A stretch of 64,000 bases of DNA, taken from positions 4,728,525-4,792,524 of the forward strand of contig NZ_CP012159.1 in NCBI RefSeq assembly GCF_001189295.1. Direction: 5' to 3'. The notes under the pieces were generated by a model. The model did not search any database. It was given only the letters and a program-made list of their open reading frames with translations, and was not told the DNA's origin. The stretch comes from Chondromyces crocatus. GTDB lineage: Bacteria > Myxococcota_A > Polyangia > Polyangiales > Polyangiaceae. Below, piece after piece: positions 30,802 through 39,130 of this stretch. Position 1 is the stretch's first letter. Each line of letters starts with the position of its first letter. A program made the translations under genes and the position numbers.

Positions 30802-32091
30802 TCACACGGGGTAGTTGTGGTGGCCGGCGGCGGCCGCCGCCGCCGCGTGGGCGGCAGTGCGCTGGGCCTCGGCGGAGGCGAGGATGCGCTCTTCGGCCTG
30901 AGCTGCGAGCTTCTCGACCGCGCCGGCGGCGTCCGCCGGGGAGAGGGAGCGCAGGTACTGGATGAACTCGGCTTCCAGGCCGGGGTTCACACCGCTCATG
31001 ACGAGCACGATGGGAATCGCTGGCTTCTCGATCTCGGCCAGCTCGGCCGCGCGGTCGCGCCACTTCCGGGCGCCGATGGCGATGCGGATGGCCCACTGGA
31101 TGGCGAGGCCGAGGAGCAGGCCGGCCATCACGCCGACGACGAAGAGGTCGGCGTCTGCGGGCTTGAGCAGGGCAGCGAGGAGGCCTCCCACGGCCGAGCC
31201 GATGACGAGGCCGGGCTCTCCCCCGTTGTGAGCGGCGGCGGCCTTGAGGATCATCGCGGTCTGCGCGCCCGGGGTGCCGGTGCGCGCGGCGTCACGGAGG
31301 GGGACCAGGGTGCCGAGCCGGCGCATCGAGGCCACGCGGACGCTGAGGTAGCTGACGAGGAGCGCGATGACGGTGAGGCCCACGCCGAGGCTGACGGCCG
31401 TGCGCCGGCTGAAGAGCCCTTCGGGCAGCGGTTCCCGCACCATCGCCGTGGCCGCGCGGGCCTTGTCACGCTCCATGTCGGATCGGGTGCGGGTCTCGAC
31501 CTCGGCCGTCGCCTTGACGAGCGGCTGGAGGGCATCGGCCTGGAACAGGCCCTTCACCACGTCGTGGAGGCGACGGGCCGATTTGTCCTCGGTCGCTCGG
31601 TCGTTGGGTGGAGGCGGGGTGAGGGCCTCCACGGCAGCGAAGGTCTTCCAGGTGGCGTCGAGTTCGGGCCGAGGTTCACCGAGGCCAGCCAGGATGTGCT
31701 CGCGGCAGCCGTTGATGATCTTGGACTGCTTGTGGAGCTGGTCGGCGGGGCCGCTCCAGGGAGCGAGCGGGGGGGGAGCCGGCGGTCGGGGGAGGGCTCC
31801 GCGCCGTGGGCGAGGCTCCTCGGGAGCCGGCGGCGCGCCGAACTTCATCTGCTCGGCGAGTTTCCCGAAGTACTTCACCGCGTCCGTGACCTGGGTCGCC
31901 GCCGCCGCACAGCGGGTCGCCGTGCCCAAGCGGGCCTCGGATTCCTGTGCTTGCCGCTGGGCGTTCGGGTCGGGGACGAGGCGCCCCTCCACGCGGACCA
32001 GGCGGAACACCGCGAGCGCGATGCAGAGCACGAGGATGGCGGAGGCGATGAAGGTGGCCCGCACCTCCTCCCGTCGGGTGTACTCGTTCAT
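30802..32091 (-). CDS. Membrane protein with N-terminal anchor and two central TM helices
   Basis: Protein of 429 residues with no recognised family. One TM helix near the N-terminus (VRATFIASAILVLCIALAVF), a mainly helical extracytoplasmic region of about 180 residues with a Pro-rich segment (PAPEEPRPRRGALPRPPAPP), then TM helices TAVSLGVGLTVIALLVSYLS and ADLFVVGVMAGLLLGLAIQW. A cytoplasmic tail carries helices and an Ala-rich end (AHAAAAAAAGHHNYPV). The layout recalls a chemoreceptor-like sensor without a signalling domain. ATG 32091 has GGGAGAAC upstream. It is divergent from the AmpG-like gene with a 173-bp gap. Confidence 0.7.
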   Translation of the reverse strand: MNEYTRREEVRATFIASAILVLCIALAVFRLVRVEGRLVPDPNAQRQAQESEARLGTATRCAAAATQVTDAVKYFGKLAEQMKFGAPPAPEEPRPRRGALPRPPAPPPLAPWSGPADQLHKQSKIINGCREHILAGLGEPRPELDATWKTFAAVEALTPPPPNDRATEDKSARRLHDVVKGLFQADALQPLVKATAEVETRTRSDMERDKARAATAMVREPLPEGLFSRRTAVSLGVGLTVIALLVSYLSVRVASMRRLGTLVPLRDAARTGTPGAQTAMILKAAAAHNGGEPGLVIGSAVGGLLAALLKPADADLFVVGVMAGLLLGLAIQWAIRIAIGARKWRDRAAELAEIEKPAIPIVLVMSGVNPGLEAEFIQYLRSLSPADAAGAVEKLAAQAEERILASAEAQRTAAHAAAAAAAGHHNYPV

Positions 32092-32264
32092 TGGTTCTCC
32101 CGACGGACGGGGATCGATCGCGCGCTCTGCACCCAACGCATGGGGTTCCACCGTTAAACCAGTTGCCTGCCCATTTCCATACCTCCTCGGAAGTTGGTCG
32201 GTTCAGGGGGAGGTCGTGTAAGGGTGGCGGCGTGGTCGCCGCTGTATCTCGAGGGACCGTGGGC

Positions 32265-33596
32265 ATGTCGGGCGGGGAGCCGGCCAGCGCGGGTGCCGCC
32301 CACGGGGCCGAGGGCGGTGGGGCGGTGAGGGGCGGCTCGAGCCAGGGGACGTCGGAGCCCGTGGACGAGGGCACGCCCGGGAGTCCGGGGCAGGAGGAGA
32401 AGGCACCAGGGGCGGGGCAGGCGGGGCTGGTGGCGGCAGGGGCGGCCGTCCCCTGGGTGCTGTCCACGTACTTCGCTGAGGGGCTGCCTTACGCGCTGCT
32501 CCACAAATTCGCGTCCGAGTTCTTCACCCACGCCAACGCGAGCACCGGGGCCATCGGGCTCCTGTCCCTGTACGGGCTGGCGTGGAACAGCAAGTTTCTG
32601 TGGAGCCCCTTCCTGGACCTTTACGGGGCGCGGAGGACGTGGCTGCTCGCGACCGAGGTCCTGATGGGGCTGGGGGTGCTCGCCCTCGCCTGGCCTGCCG
32701 GGGAAGGCGCGCTGGAGATGGTGGCCACGGGGTTCGTGGTGATCGCCTTGCTCGCGGCGACCCACGACATCGCCGTCGACGGCTTCTACCTCCAGGCGCT
32801 CGACAAGGACGCGCAGACGAAGCTGACCGGGCTGCGGGTGGGGGCCTATCGAGGAGCGCTGCTCGTGGGCGGCAGCGTGCTGGTGACGTTCGCGGCGAGC
32901 ACCTCATGGCGAGCGGCCTTCCTCGCGGCGGGCGCGCTGCTCGCGCTGCTCGCCGTGATTCATGCGTTCTTGCTCCCGCGCCCGGTGATCGTTCCTTCGG
33001 CGACGCGGCCCAGCTACTTCGCGGCGCTGAAGTCGTTCCTCGAGCAGCCGTCGATCGGCGCCGTGCTGGCCTTCATCGTGCTGTTCCGGGCAGGGGACGC
33101 GATGATGTTCTCGGTGTCCACGCCGTTCCTTCGGTGGCTGGGGCTGGATCTCACGGCGCGTGGGCTGTTGAACACGCCGAGCATCGTCGCCTCCATCGGC
33201 GGTTCGATGCTGGGGGCGGTGGTGGTGTCGCGCTGGGGGCTCGCGCGGACCCTGCTCCCCATCACCGTGGTGCAGAGCCTCGCGATCCCGCTGTACGCGC
33301 TGCTCGCGTGGCTCCGCCCTTCGCTGCCCGCCGTGAGCGCGATCGTCATCGTCGAGCAGATCGCGGCGGGCATCGGGACGGCCGCGCTGATGGTGTTCCT
33401 GATGCGTCGCTGCACGGGTGAGTTCAAGGCGTCGCACTTCGCCGTCGCGAGCGCGCTCATGTCGCTTCCCATGACCGGGATCGGGAGCGTGAGTGGTTTC
33501 CTCGCGGAGCGCGTGGGGTTCACGGTGTTCTTCCTTCTCGCCTTCGCCGCGTCTCTCCCTGGGGTGTTTCTGGCGCGGCGCGTACCGACCGACTGA
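32265..33596 (+). CDS. AmpG-like MFS permease
   Basis: Major-facilitator protein of 443 residues with about 12 membrane segments. A non-conserved Gly/Glu/Ala-rich cytoplasmic N-terminus of 60 residues precedes PWVLSTYFAEGLPYALLHKF, and AmpG-type landmarks LLSLYGLAWNSKFLWSPFLD, LLAATHDIAVDGFYLQALDK and FRAGDAMMFSVSTPFLRWLG follow. AmpG imports anhydro-muropeptides during cell-wall recycling; related PAT-family members carry other solutes, so substrate is tentative. ATG 32265 is preceded by GAGGG. The two M16 peptidase genes follow on the same strand after a 66-bp gap. Confidence 0.85.
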   Translation: MSGGEPASAGAAHGAEGGGAVRGGSSQGTSEPVDEGTPGSPGQEEKAPGAGQAGLVAAGAAVPWVLSTYFAEGLPYALLHKFASEFFTHANASTGAIGLLSLYGLAWNSKFLWSPFLDLYGARRTWLLATEVLMGLGVLALAWPAGEGALEMVATGFVVIALLAATHDIAVDGFYLQALDKDAQTKLTGLRVGAYRGALLVGGSVLVTFAASTSWRAAFLAAGALLALLAVIHAFLLPRPVIVPSATRPSYFAALKSFLEQPSIGAVLAFIVLFRAGDAMMFSVSTPFLRWLGLDLTARGLLNTPSIVASIGGSMLGAVVVSRWGLARTLLPITVVQSLAIPLYALLAWLRPSLPAVSAIVIVEQIAAGIGTAALMVFLMRRCTGEFKASHFAVASALMSLPMTGIGSVSGFLAERVGFTVFFLLAFAASLPGVFLARRVPTD

Positions 33597-33662
33597 GCGA
33601 TCGAAGCCGAGAACGACGCTGTCTGCTTGCATTCCCCGGAGAGCGTGGCAACGCTCGCGCCC

Positions 33663-35075
33663 ATGCATGTCTCCAGGCGTCTCCGTGCGCTTCTCGCTGG
33701 CGCCCTCGCTGGGCTTGCCGGGCTCTCCGCCGGCATGCTCTCCGCGCCTTGCTCTGCCAGAGCCGAAACGCCGGCACCGGCACCGGCTCCGCCGTCCCGG
33801 CTCGATGTGCCCTTCACCCGCTACACCTTGCCGAACGGTCTCACGGTCATTCTCCACGAGGACCACACGCTGCCACTCGTCGCGGTGAACGTGATGGTGA
33901 AGGTCGGCTCGCGCCACGAGGCGCCGAAGCGGACGGGGTTCGCCCACCTGTTCGAGCACCTCATGTTCATGGGCACGCACCGCGTCCCCACCAAGAAGTT
34001 CGACGCCTGGATGGAAGCCCAGGGGGGGTGGAACAACGCCTGGACCAGCGAGGACCGCACCGACTACTTCGAGGTCGCGCCGACGCACGCCCTGCCGCTC
34101 CTGCTCTGGATGGAGGCGGATCGGTTCTCGTCCCTCGCTGACGACATGGACCTGCCCAAGCTCGACGCACAGCGTGACGTGGTCAGGAATGAGCGGCGCC
34201 AGAGTGTCGAGAACACGCCCTACGGGAAAGCTGAACTCCGTCTGCCAGAGCTGATGTATCCGCCCGGCCACCCGTACCATCACCCCGTCATCGGTTCGCA
34301 CGAAGATCTGCAGGCCGCCACGGTGCAGGACGTCACCAGCTTCTTCCGGAGCTGGTACGTCCCCAACAACGCCTCCCTCGTCGTCGCGGGCGACATCGAT
34401 CCTGCCGCGACACGCGCGATGATCGAGAAGTACTTCGGGATCATCCCCGCTGGGCAGGTCCCGGCTGCTCCTGCCGCCTCTGCCGTTGCCCTGAAGAAGG
34501 TGGTGCGAGAGACGCTCACGGACAACGTGCAGCTCCCGAAGGTGATCATGGCGTGGCACAGCCCCGCGCACTACGCGGAGGGCGACGCCGATCTCGACCT
34601 GCTCGCGGCCATCCTCGAAGAGGGGAAGGCCAGTCGGCTCTACAAGGCGCTCGTCTATGACAAGCCGCTGGCGCAGGAGATCTCCGTCTCGCAGCAGTCT
34701 GGCGAGCTGGGATCGCGTTTCGTCGTCGAGGCCATCGCGCGACCAGGTGTCGAGCTGACGCAGCTGGAGGCGGCCATCGACGCGGAGCTCGAGAAGATCA
34801 GGACGGCCACCGTCCAGCAGAGGGAGCTGGATCGCGCCCGGAACCAGTTCGAGACCATGTTCGTCTCCCGGCTGGAGTCGACGATGGCGCGCGCGATGAT
34901 CCTCAACCAGTACGAGACGTTCCGCGGCGATCCCGGTTACGCAGAGCGGGACCTGGGGCGATACCGCGCCGTGACTTCGCAGTCGTTGCAGCGGGTGGCC
35001 AGGTCGGTGTTGGCGCCCGATGCTCGCGTGATCTTGCACATCGTGCCCGCCGGGCAGAGCAAGGAGGGAAAGTGA
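33663..35075 (+). CDS. M16 zinc metallopeptidase, catalytic member
   Basis: Secreted peptidase of 470 residues. Signal RRLRALLAGALAGLAGLSAG, then domain start LPNGLTVILHEDHTLPLVAV. The inverted zinc motif is HLFEH in FAHLFEHLMFMGT (about residue 98); the third ligand Glu is in NERRQSVENTPYGKAELR, about 75 residues later. The C-terminal half holds RLYKALVYDKPLAQEISVSQ and RARNQFETMFVSRLESTMAR. M16 proteins degrade peptides as clamshells of two such units, here supplied by the adjacent gene. ATG 33663 directly precedes the signal. Overlaps its partner at TGATG. Confidence 0.92.
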   Translation: MHVSRRLRALLAGALAGLAGLSAGMLSAPCSARAETPAPAPAPPSRLDVPFTRYTLPNGLTVILHEDHTLPLVAVNVMVKVGSRHEAPKRTGFAHLFEHLMFMGTHRVPTKKFDAWMEAQGGWNNAWTSEDRTDYFEVAPTHALPLLLWMEADRFSSLADDMDLPKLDAQRDVVRNERRQSVENTPYGKAELRLPELMYPPGHPYHHPVIGSHEDLQAATVQDVTSFFRSWYVPNNASLVVAGDIDPAATRAMIEKYFGIIPAGQVPAAPAASAVALKKVVRETLTDNVQLPKVIMAWHSPAHYAEGDADLDLLAAILEEGKASRLYKALVYDKPLAQEISVSQQSGELGSRFVVEAIARPGVELTQLEAAIDAELEKIRTATVQQRELDRARNQFETMFVSRLESTMARAMILNQYETFRGDPGYAERDLGRYRAVTSQSLQRVARSVLAPDARVILHIVPAGQSKEGK

Positions 35076-36622
35076 TGAGCCGACGGACGACGCTGCGCGC
35101 TGCGCTCTGCGCCGGGATGCTCGGGGCGCTGGTGGGGTGTGGGAGCACGCCACCGACGAACGGGACCTCGGCGCAGCATCCCGAGACGCCTCCGACCACG
35201 GAACGTCCCAAGGCCGACGTGGGTTCAGCCCCCGATCTGCTCGGCCCCATGCCCGAGCTGGGCTCCCCCAAGGAGTTCAACCCGCCTCCTCCGGTGGTGT
35301 TCGAGGCTGCAAACGGGATGAAGGTGTGGCTCCTCGAGCGTCACGCTTTGCCCCTGGTCTCGGTTTCGCTGGTGATCCCGTATGGAGCGTCATCGGATCC
35401 GGCTGGTGGAGCGGGGCTGTCCTACATCACAGCCGACATGATGGACGAGGGGGCTGGCAAGCGGGACGCCGTCGAGCTCTCGAGCGCAGTCAAGGACCTC
35501 GGTGCCACGCTGAGCCTCTCGGCGCGCACGGATGGGAGTGTCGCGTCTCTCACCGTGCTGAAGAAGAACGTCGAGCCCGCGTTCTCGATCCTCGCCGACG
35601 TCGTCGTGCGCCCTCGGTTCGATGCCAAGGAGTGGAAGCGCGTCAGCGATCTCTGGCAGAACGGTCTTCGCAAGCGTGGGGATGACCCGGCACAGGTGGC
35701 GCGGGTGGTGTCGAGCGCTGCTCTGTACGGTCCCGGGTCGCCCTACGGGCATCCCTCCGATGGCCTGCTTGCAGATGCGCAGAAGATCAAGCTCGCCGAC
35801 GTGAAGGCCTTCTATCAGTCCGTGTGGCGCCCCGATCGAGCGACCCTGGTCGTGACGGGCGACATCACGAAGGACGAGGTGCTGAAGCTCGTCGAGCGTG
35901 ACCTGCGCGGGTGGAAGGCACCCAAGAAGGCGCCGCCGTCGGAGGTCGTGCCTGCCACGAACGGCTCGTGGAAGCCGCCGCGTCTGCTCCTGGTCGATCG
36001 CGCCGAGGCGCCTCAGTCGGTGATCATGGTGCTCCGCGATGGTGTCGCTGCCAGCGACTCGCGGGCGCCGCTGCTCGATCTGATCAACTCCGCGCTCGGA
36101 GGGTCGTTCACGTCGCGCTTGAATCAGAACCTCCGAGAAGAGAAGGGGTGGACCTACGGCGCGAACTCGGCGTTCACCGAGACGCGAGGGCGGGGCGCGT
36201 TCGTCGCCAAGGCGGCAGTGGTCGCCGAGGCCACCGGGCCGGCACTGAAGGAGATGCTCGGTGAGCTGACGAAGATGGCCGACGCGGGGCTGACCCCGGA
36301 GGAGTTCTCGAAGGTCCGGGCCAAGGACCGCGCTGATCTCGTGGAGATCTACGAGACGACGAGCCGGACTGCGCAGCGGCTTTCGATGCTCTCGTTGCTG
36401 GGGCTACCTCCGGCCCATGACGTGAGGGCGACCGAAGCCAGGCAGAAGTCGACGCTTGCGCAGCTCGCCGAGCTGTCATCGGCGGTCGATCCGAAATCTG
36501 CGGTCGTGCTGGTCGTGGGACCTCGGGTCCAGATCGAGCCTCAGCTCCAGAGCCTGGGTCTTGGCGAGCCCGTCTTCTGGGACGCGGAAGGTCGTCCGGT
36601 CGCTGCGACGCCCACCCCTTGA
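35075..36622 (+). CDS. M16-family partner lipoprotein without the zinc motif
   Basis: Lipoprotein of 515 residues: MSRRTTLRAALCAGMLGALVGC then a Pro/Thr-rich spacer. The M16 fold begins PPVVFEAANGMKVWLLERHA, but where HxxEH is expected the sequence is LSYITADMMDEG, so no zinc is bound. The second domain has the conserved substrate-binding Arg/Tyr region: GSFTSRLNQNLREEKGWTYG. Such inactive chains pair with an active one, as in mitochondrial processing peptidase and bacterial M16 pairs. ATG 35075 overlaps the previous stop (TGATG) with AAGGAGGG upstream; a GTG at 35072 is in frame. Confidence 0.9.
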   Translation: MSRRTTLRAALCAGMLGALVGCGSTPPTNGTSAQHPETPPTTERPKADVGSAPDLLGPMPELGSPKEFNPPPPVVFEAANGMKVWLLERHALPLVSVSLVIPYGASSDPAGGAGLSYITADMMDEGAGKRDAVELSSAVKDLGATLSLSARTDGSVASLTVLKKNVEPAFSILADVVVRPRFDAKEWKRVSDLWQNGLRKRGDDPAQVARVVSSAALYGPGSPYGHPSDGLLADAQKIKLADVKAFYQSVWRPDRATLVVTGDITKDEVLKLVERDLRGWKAPKKAPPSEVVPATNGSWKPPRLLLVDRAEAPQSVIMVLRDGVAASDSRAPLLDLINSALGGSFTSRLNQNLREEKGWTYGANSAFTETRGRGAFVAKAAVVAEATGPALKEMLGELTKMADAGLTPEEFSKVRAKDRADLVEIYETTSRTAQRLSMLSLLGLPPAHDVRATEARQKSTLAQLAELSSAVDPKSAVVLVVGPRVQIEPQLQSLGLGEPVFWDAEGRPVAATPTP

Positions 36623-36635
36623 GGTGAGCCAGCAA

Positions 36636-36676
36636 CAGGGGGGGCCGCCCGCAGGGGGGGCCGCCCGCAGGGGGGG
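36636..36676 (+). repeat. G-rich 16-bp direct repeat downstream of the M16 operon
   Basis: Two and a half copies of CAGGGGGGGCCGCCCG starting at 36636, 36652 and 36668, giving three runs of seven G. It sits 14 bp after the M16 stop codon. Each unit also holds a short GGGC/GCCC self-complement. It could act as a terminator or form a G-quadruplex. Confidence 0.8.
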
Positions 36677-36770
36677 TGAGCGTTACGACAGAGGAGGACT
36701 GCCAGGATGGCATTCCCGTCGCGAGCCCTCGGCGCTGAGGTCTCGCGCGGGAGGAGGACCGTCGGTCCGG

Positions 36771-37382
36771 TCAGGGCGAGGTCGGCTCGAAGTCGACGGG
36801 GTTGGATGGCGCGCCCTGGTGCAGGACCCCATCGCCCTGCCAGTAGACGTACCGGGACTGGGCCACGTCATCGAGGTACACCTCCAGGCGCACGATGGCG
36901 CCGGGCGTGGTGACGAGCCGCATCTCGTCGATGTCGGACGCCGTGGACGCGCTCAGGTAGACCACACCTTCTTCGTAGAGGGTGGCCTGGTCGCGCCCTT
37001 CGAGACTCACGCCGCTGAACTCGTGGAGTTCGGAGTCGACGTCGACCGAGGCGAAGATGTCAAAACGGCAGGCGATGTCGGAGTAGTTGGTGTCGCAGGT
37101 GGTCCAGATGCGCCACTCGCCCTCGCTGGCATACTCGACGAAGATCCCGACCCCCTCACCAGGCTCGGCGCTGACGGTGGCATCGGTCTGGATGCTCACC
37201 AGCATTGGCTGCGCGGGGGGAGGGGGCGGAGGCTCGACGTAGCCGCCGTCATCCCAGGTCCCACCGCTGTCGTTCTCGATGATGAGACAGCCGCCGAGAC
37301 ACAGGGACGACGTGGCAAGGGCGAGAAGGGAGGTCCAGCGTCCGAGTGAACGTCGCTTCACAGAGTCGGTAGAGAAAGCCAT
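36771..37382 (-). CDS. Small lipoprotein
   Basis: Lipoprotein of 203 residues: signal RRSLGRWTSLLALATSSLCL with lipobox LGGC, an Asp/Gly/Pro spacer (YVEPPPPPPAQP), and a beta-sandwich-like domain (MLVSIQTDATVSAEPGEGVG, EGEWRIWTTCDTNYSDIACR, GAIVRLEVYLDDVAQSRYVY). Two Cys in CDTNYSDIAC may pair. No family recognised. ATG 37382 has GAGGAG about 8 nt upstream. Its proline run is common for this genome's lipoproteins. It lies 56 bp after the DUF6600 gene on the same strand, possibly co-transcribed. Confidence 0.7.
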   Translation of the reverse strand: MAFSTDSVKRRSLGRWTSLLALATSSLCLGGCLIIENDSGGTWDDGGYVEPPPPPPAQPMLVSIQTDATVSAEPGEGVGIFVEYASEGEWRIWTTCDTNYSDIACRFDIFASVDVDSELHEFSGVSLEGRDQATLYEEGVVYLSASTASDIDEMRLVTTPGAIVRLEVYLDDVAQSRYVYWQGDGVLHQGAPSNPVDFEPTSP

Positions 37383-37438
37383 GGGATCTGCTCCTCGCAT
37401 CCAGGGTATCCAGGTTTAAAGCAGGATTCGGGCCAGAG

Positions 37439-38947
37439 CTACCTCCGACGGATGTTCGTCGAAGGCTTCGGCGCGCTCCGGGTCGCCTTGGGGGCCGAGA
37501 CGGCTTTGGGCGCCGAGCTCCTGGACGGAGAGGACACGCGGGGGGACGGAGAGGACATGCGCGTGGACGGCGAGACCCGCGTGGACGGTGAGACCCGCGG
37601 CGAGGGCGTCGCTCTCGGTGACTGCTGGAAGCTGGGCTGCCGAACGGAAGGCGTACGCTGCGCGGGGGCAGGCATCGTGCTTCGAGAGCTGGGCGTGCGC
37701 ATCACGGGCGACGGCGCGCGCGGCGCGCGGCCGGTGCTGCCCGACAGCTCGGGCTGCCGCGTGAAGGGCGCGCTGGCGCCGCTGCTCCGGCCCGGCGGGG
37801 TGATGCGCTGCGGGCCCTGCTGGCCAGGGTTGGTCTGCGGGGTGACGCGCTGCGGTCCCTGGCGGCCAGGGTTGGTCTGCGGCGTGATGCGCTGCGGGCC
37901 CTGGATGGGTTGGCGGGCGTCGCCCCCCGGCCGCGGGAGGTTGCCGCGGTCGCGCTGCGGGAGGCGCCCCAAGGAGTCGCGGGCGTCGGTGCCACGCTGG
38001 GGGAGTTGCATGCCGGGCTGGTTCCGCGACGGCGTCGTCATGGCGCGCGCTTGCGGCGTGGTGCTCTTGCGAGCGAAGCCGAGGGCGCGCGGGTCGGGCC
38101 TGGTCGCCGCCTTCGGTGCCGACTTGGCAGCGATCCGGGCGTCCGCGAGGGAGGGGGACGCGGGACGATAGGACCCGGGTCGCGCGCTCCCGCCCGACTG
38201 GCCAGGGCGCCCCGGTCGCGACGCTGCCGCCGCCGGGCGGTACGGTCGGGTGTGCGCCGCGACGCGCTGCACCACCGCGCGATCGCGAACGACATAGGTC
38301 GTCACGTGGCGGTGAAAGACGTAGCTCGTCGGGCAGAAGACGTAGGCCGCCCTCGGCACGCCCCAGAGCCGCACGGCGACGCCGCTGGACCAGTAGAAGG
38401 TCGGGGGCATCGGGGCCCAGCCGATGTACCCGTAGTCGCCCGTTCGCCATACGACCCAGGCCGGCGCGTAAACCCGGCCCGGGATCCACACCCAGCCGTA
38501 GCCCCCCGACCAGGTCCAGCGGCCGTAATGGAACGGGATGTACCCCCAGTCGTAATCGCTGACCCACATCCAGTCGCCCTCGTCGGAGAGGGCCCAGCGC
38601 CCTGCCGTCTGATAAGGGGCGAAGTCGGGACCGACTTCCGCCGCCGAGGGGACCCACACCGTGCCGTACGTCTCGTCGCTGACCCACGTCCCGTGATCCG
38701 CCAGGGGCTCCTCGAATTCCGCCAGCGCGCTCGGGTCGGCGTCTTCGTAGTACTCGTCGCCCAGCGCATCCTGGGCCGGCTGTGCCACAAAGGCCTGTGA
38801 ATCACCGGTCTCACCCGTCACGTCGGGCGTGTCGTTGGCGTAGCCGGGAGGCAGCGCCTGTGCGTGCGCCCCAGCCGCGCCGAGGGCAAAAACGGCGGTA
38901 GCGCCGAGGACGCAGAAGATGCGAGCGAGGGGCAACATCAGGGTCAT
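37439..38947 (-). CDS. DUF6600 (WxxGYGWVW repeat) secreted protein with Pro/Ser/Arg-rich tail
   Basis: Secreted protein of 502 residues. Signal LARIFCVLGATAVFALGAAG-AHA, then two Trp-rich units: LADHGTWVSDETYGTVWVPS, GRWALSDEGDWMWVSDYDWG and YGRWTWSGGYGWVWIPGRVY, the DUF6600 hallmark. After FCPTSYVFHRHVTTYVV the last 270 residues are basic and low-complexity, with three tandem QGPQRxTP units (DNA repeat about 39 bp, 37795-37905) and STRVSPSTRMSSPSPR repeats. The cationic tail suggests binding to nucleic acid or anionic polymers in the envelope. ATG 38947 has GGAGAAGGA upstream. Function unknown. Confidence 0.8.
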   Translation of the reverse strand: MTLMLPLARIFCVLGATAVFALGAAGAHAQALPPGYANDTPDVTGETGDSQAFVAQPAQDALGDEYYEDADPSALAEFEEPLADHGTWVSDETYGTVWVPSAAEVGPDFAPYQTAGRWALSDEGDWMWVSDYDWGYIPFHYGRWTWSGGYGWVWIPGRVYAPAWVVWRTGDYGYIGWAPMPPTFYWSSGVAVRLWGVPRAAYVFCPTSYVFHRHVTTYVVRDRAVVQRVAAHTRPYRPAAAASRPGRPGQSGGSARPGSYRPASPSLADARIAAKSAPKAATRPDPRALGFARKSTTPQARAMTTPSRNQPGMQLPQRGTDARDSLGRLPQRDRGNLPRPGGDARQPIQGPQRITPQTNPGRQGPQRVTPQTNPGQQGPQRITPPGRSSGASAPFTRQPELSGSTGRAPRAPSPVMRTPSSRSTMPAPAQRTPSVRQPSFQQSPRATPSPRVSPSTRVSPSTRMSSPSPRVSSPSRSSAPKAVSAPKATRSAPKPSTNIRRR

Positions 38948-39130
38948 GATGGGTCCTTCTCCGGTGGAATGCCAGCGTGAGTGAGCCTCATTGCGACGAG
39001 CCTGCTCATTCGCTGTGCAAGGAGCGTTCCCGGTCTCCTCCGCCCGAAAAGCGAAGGCTCCTTCGCTCGACGCCGTGAGGCTCGCCGACACTTCCGCCAC
39101 CTGGGGGCGTCGCTGTAAGGTGACCGCTTC

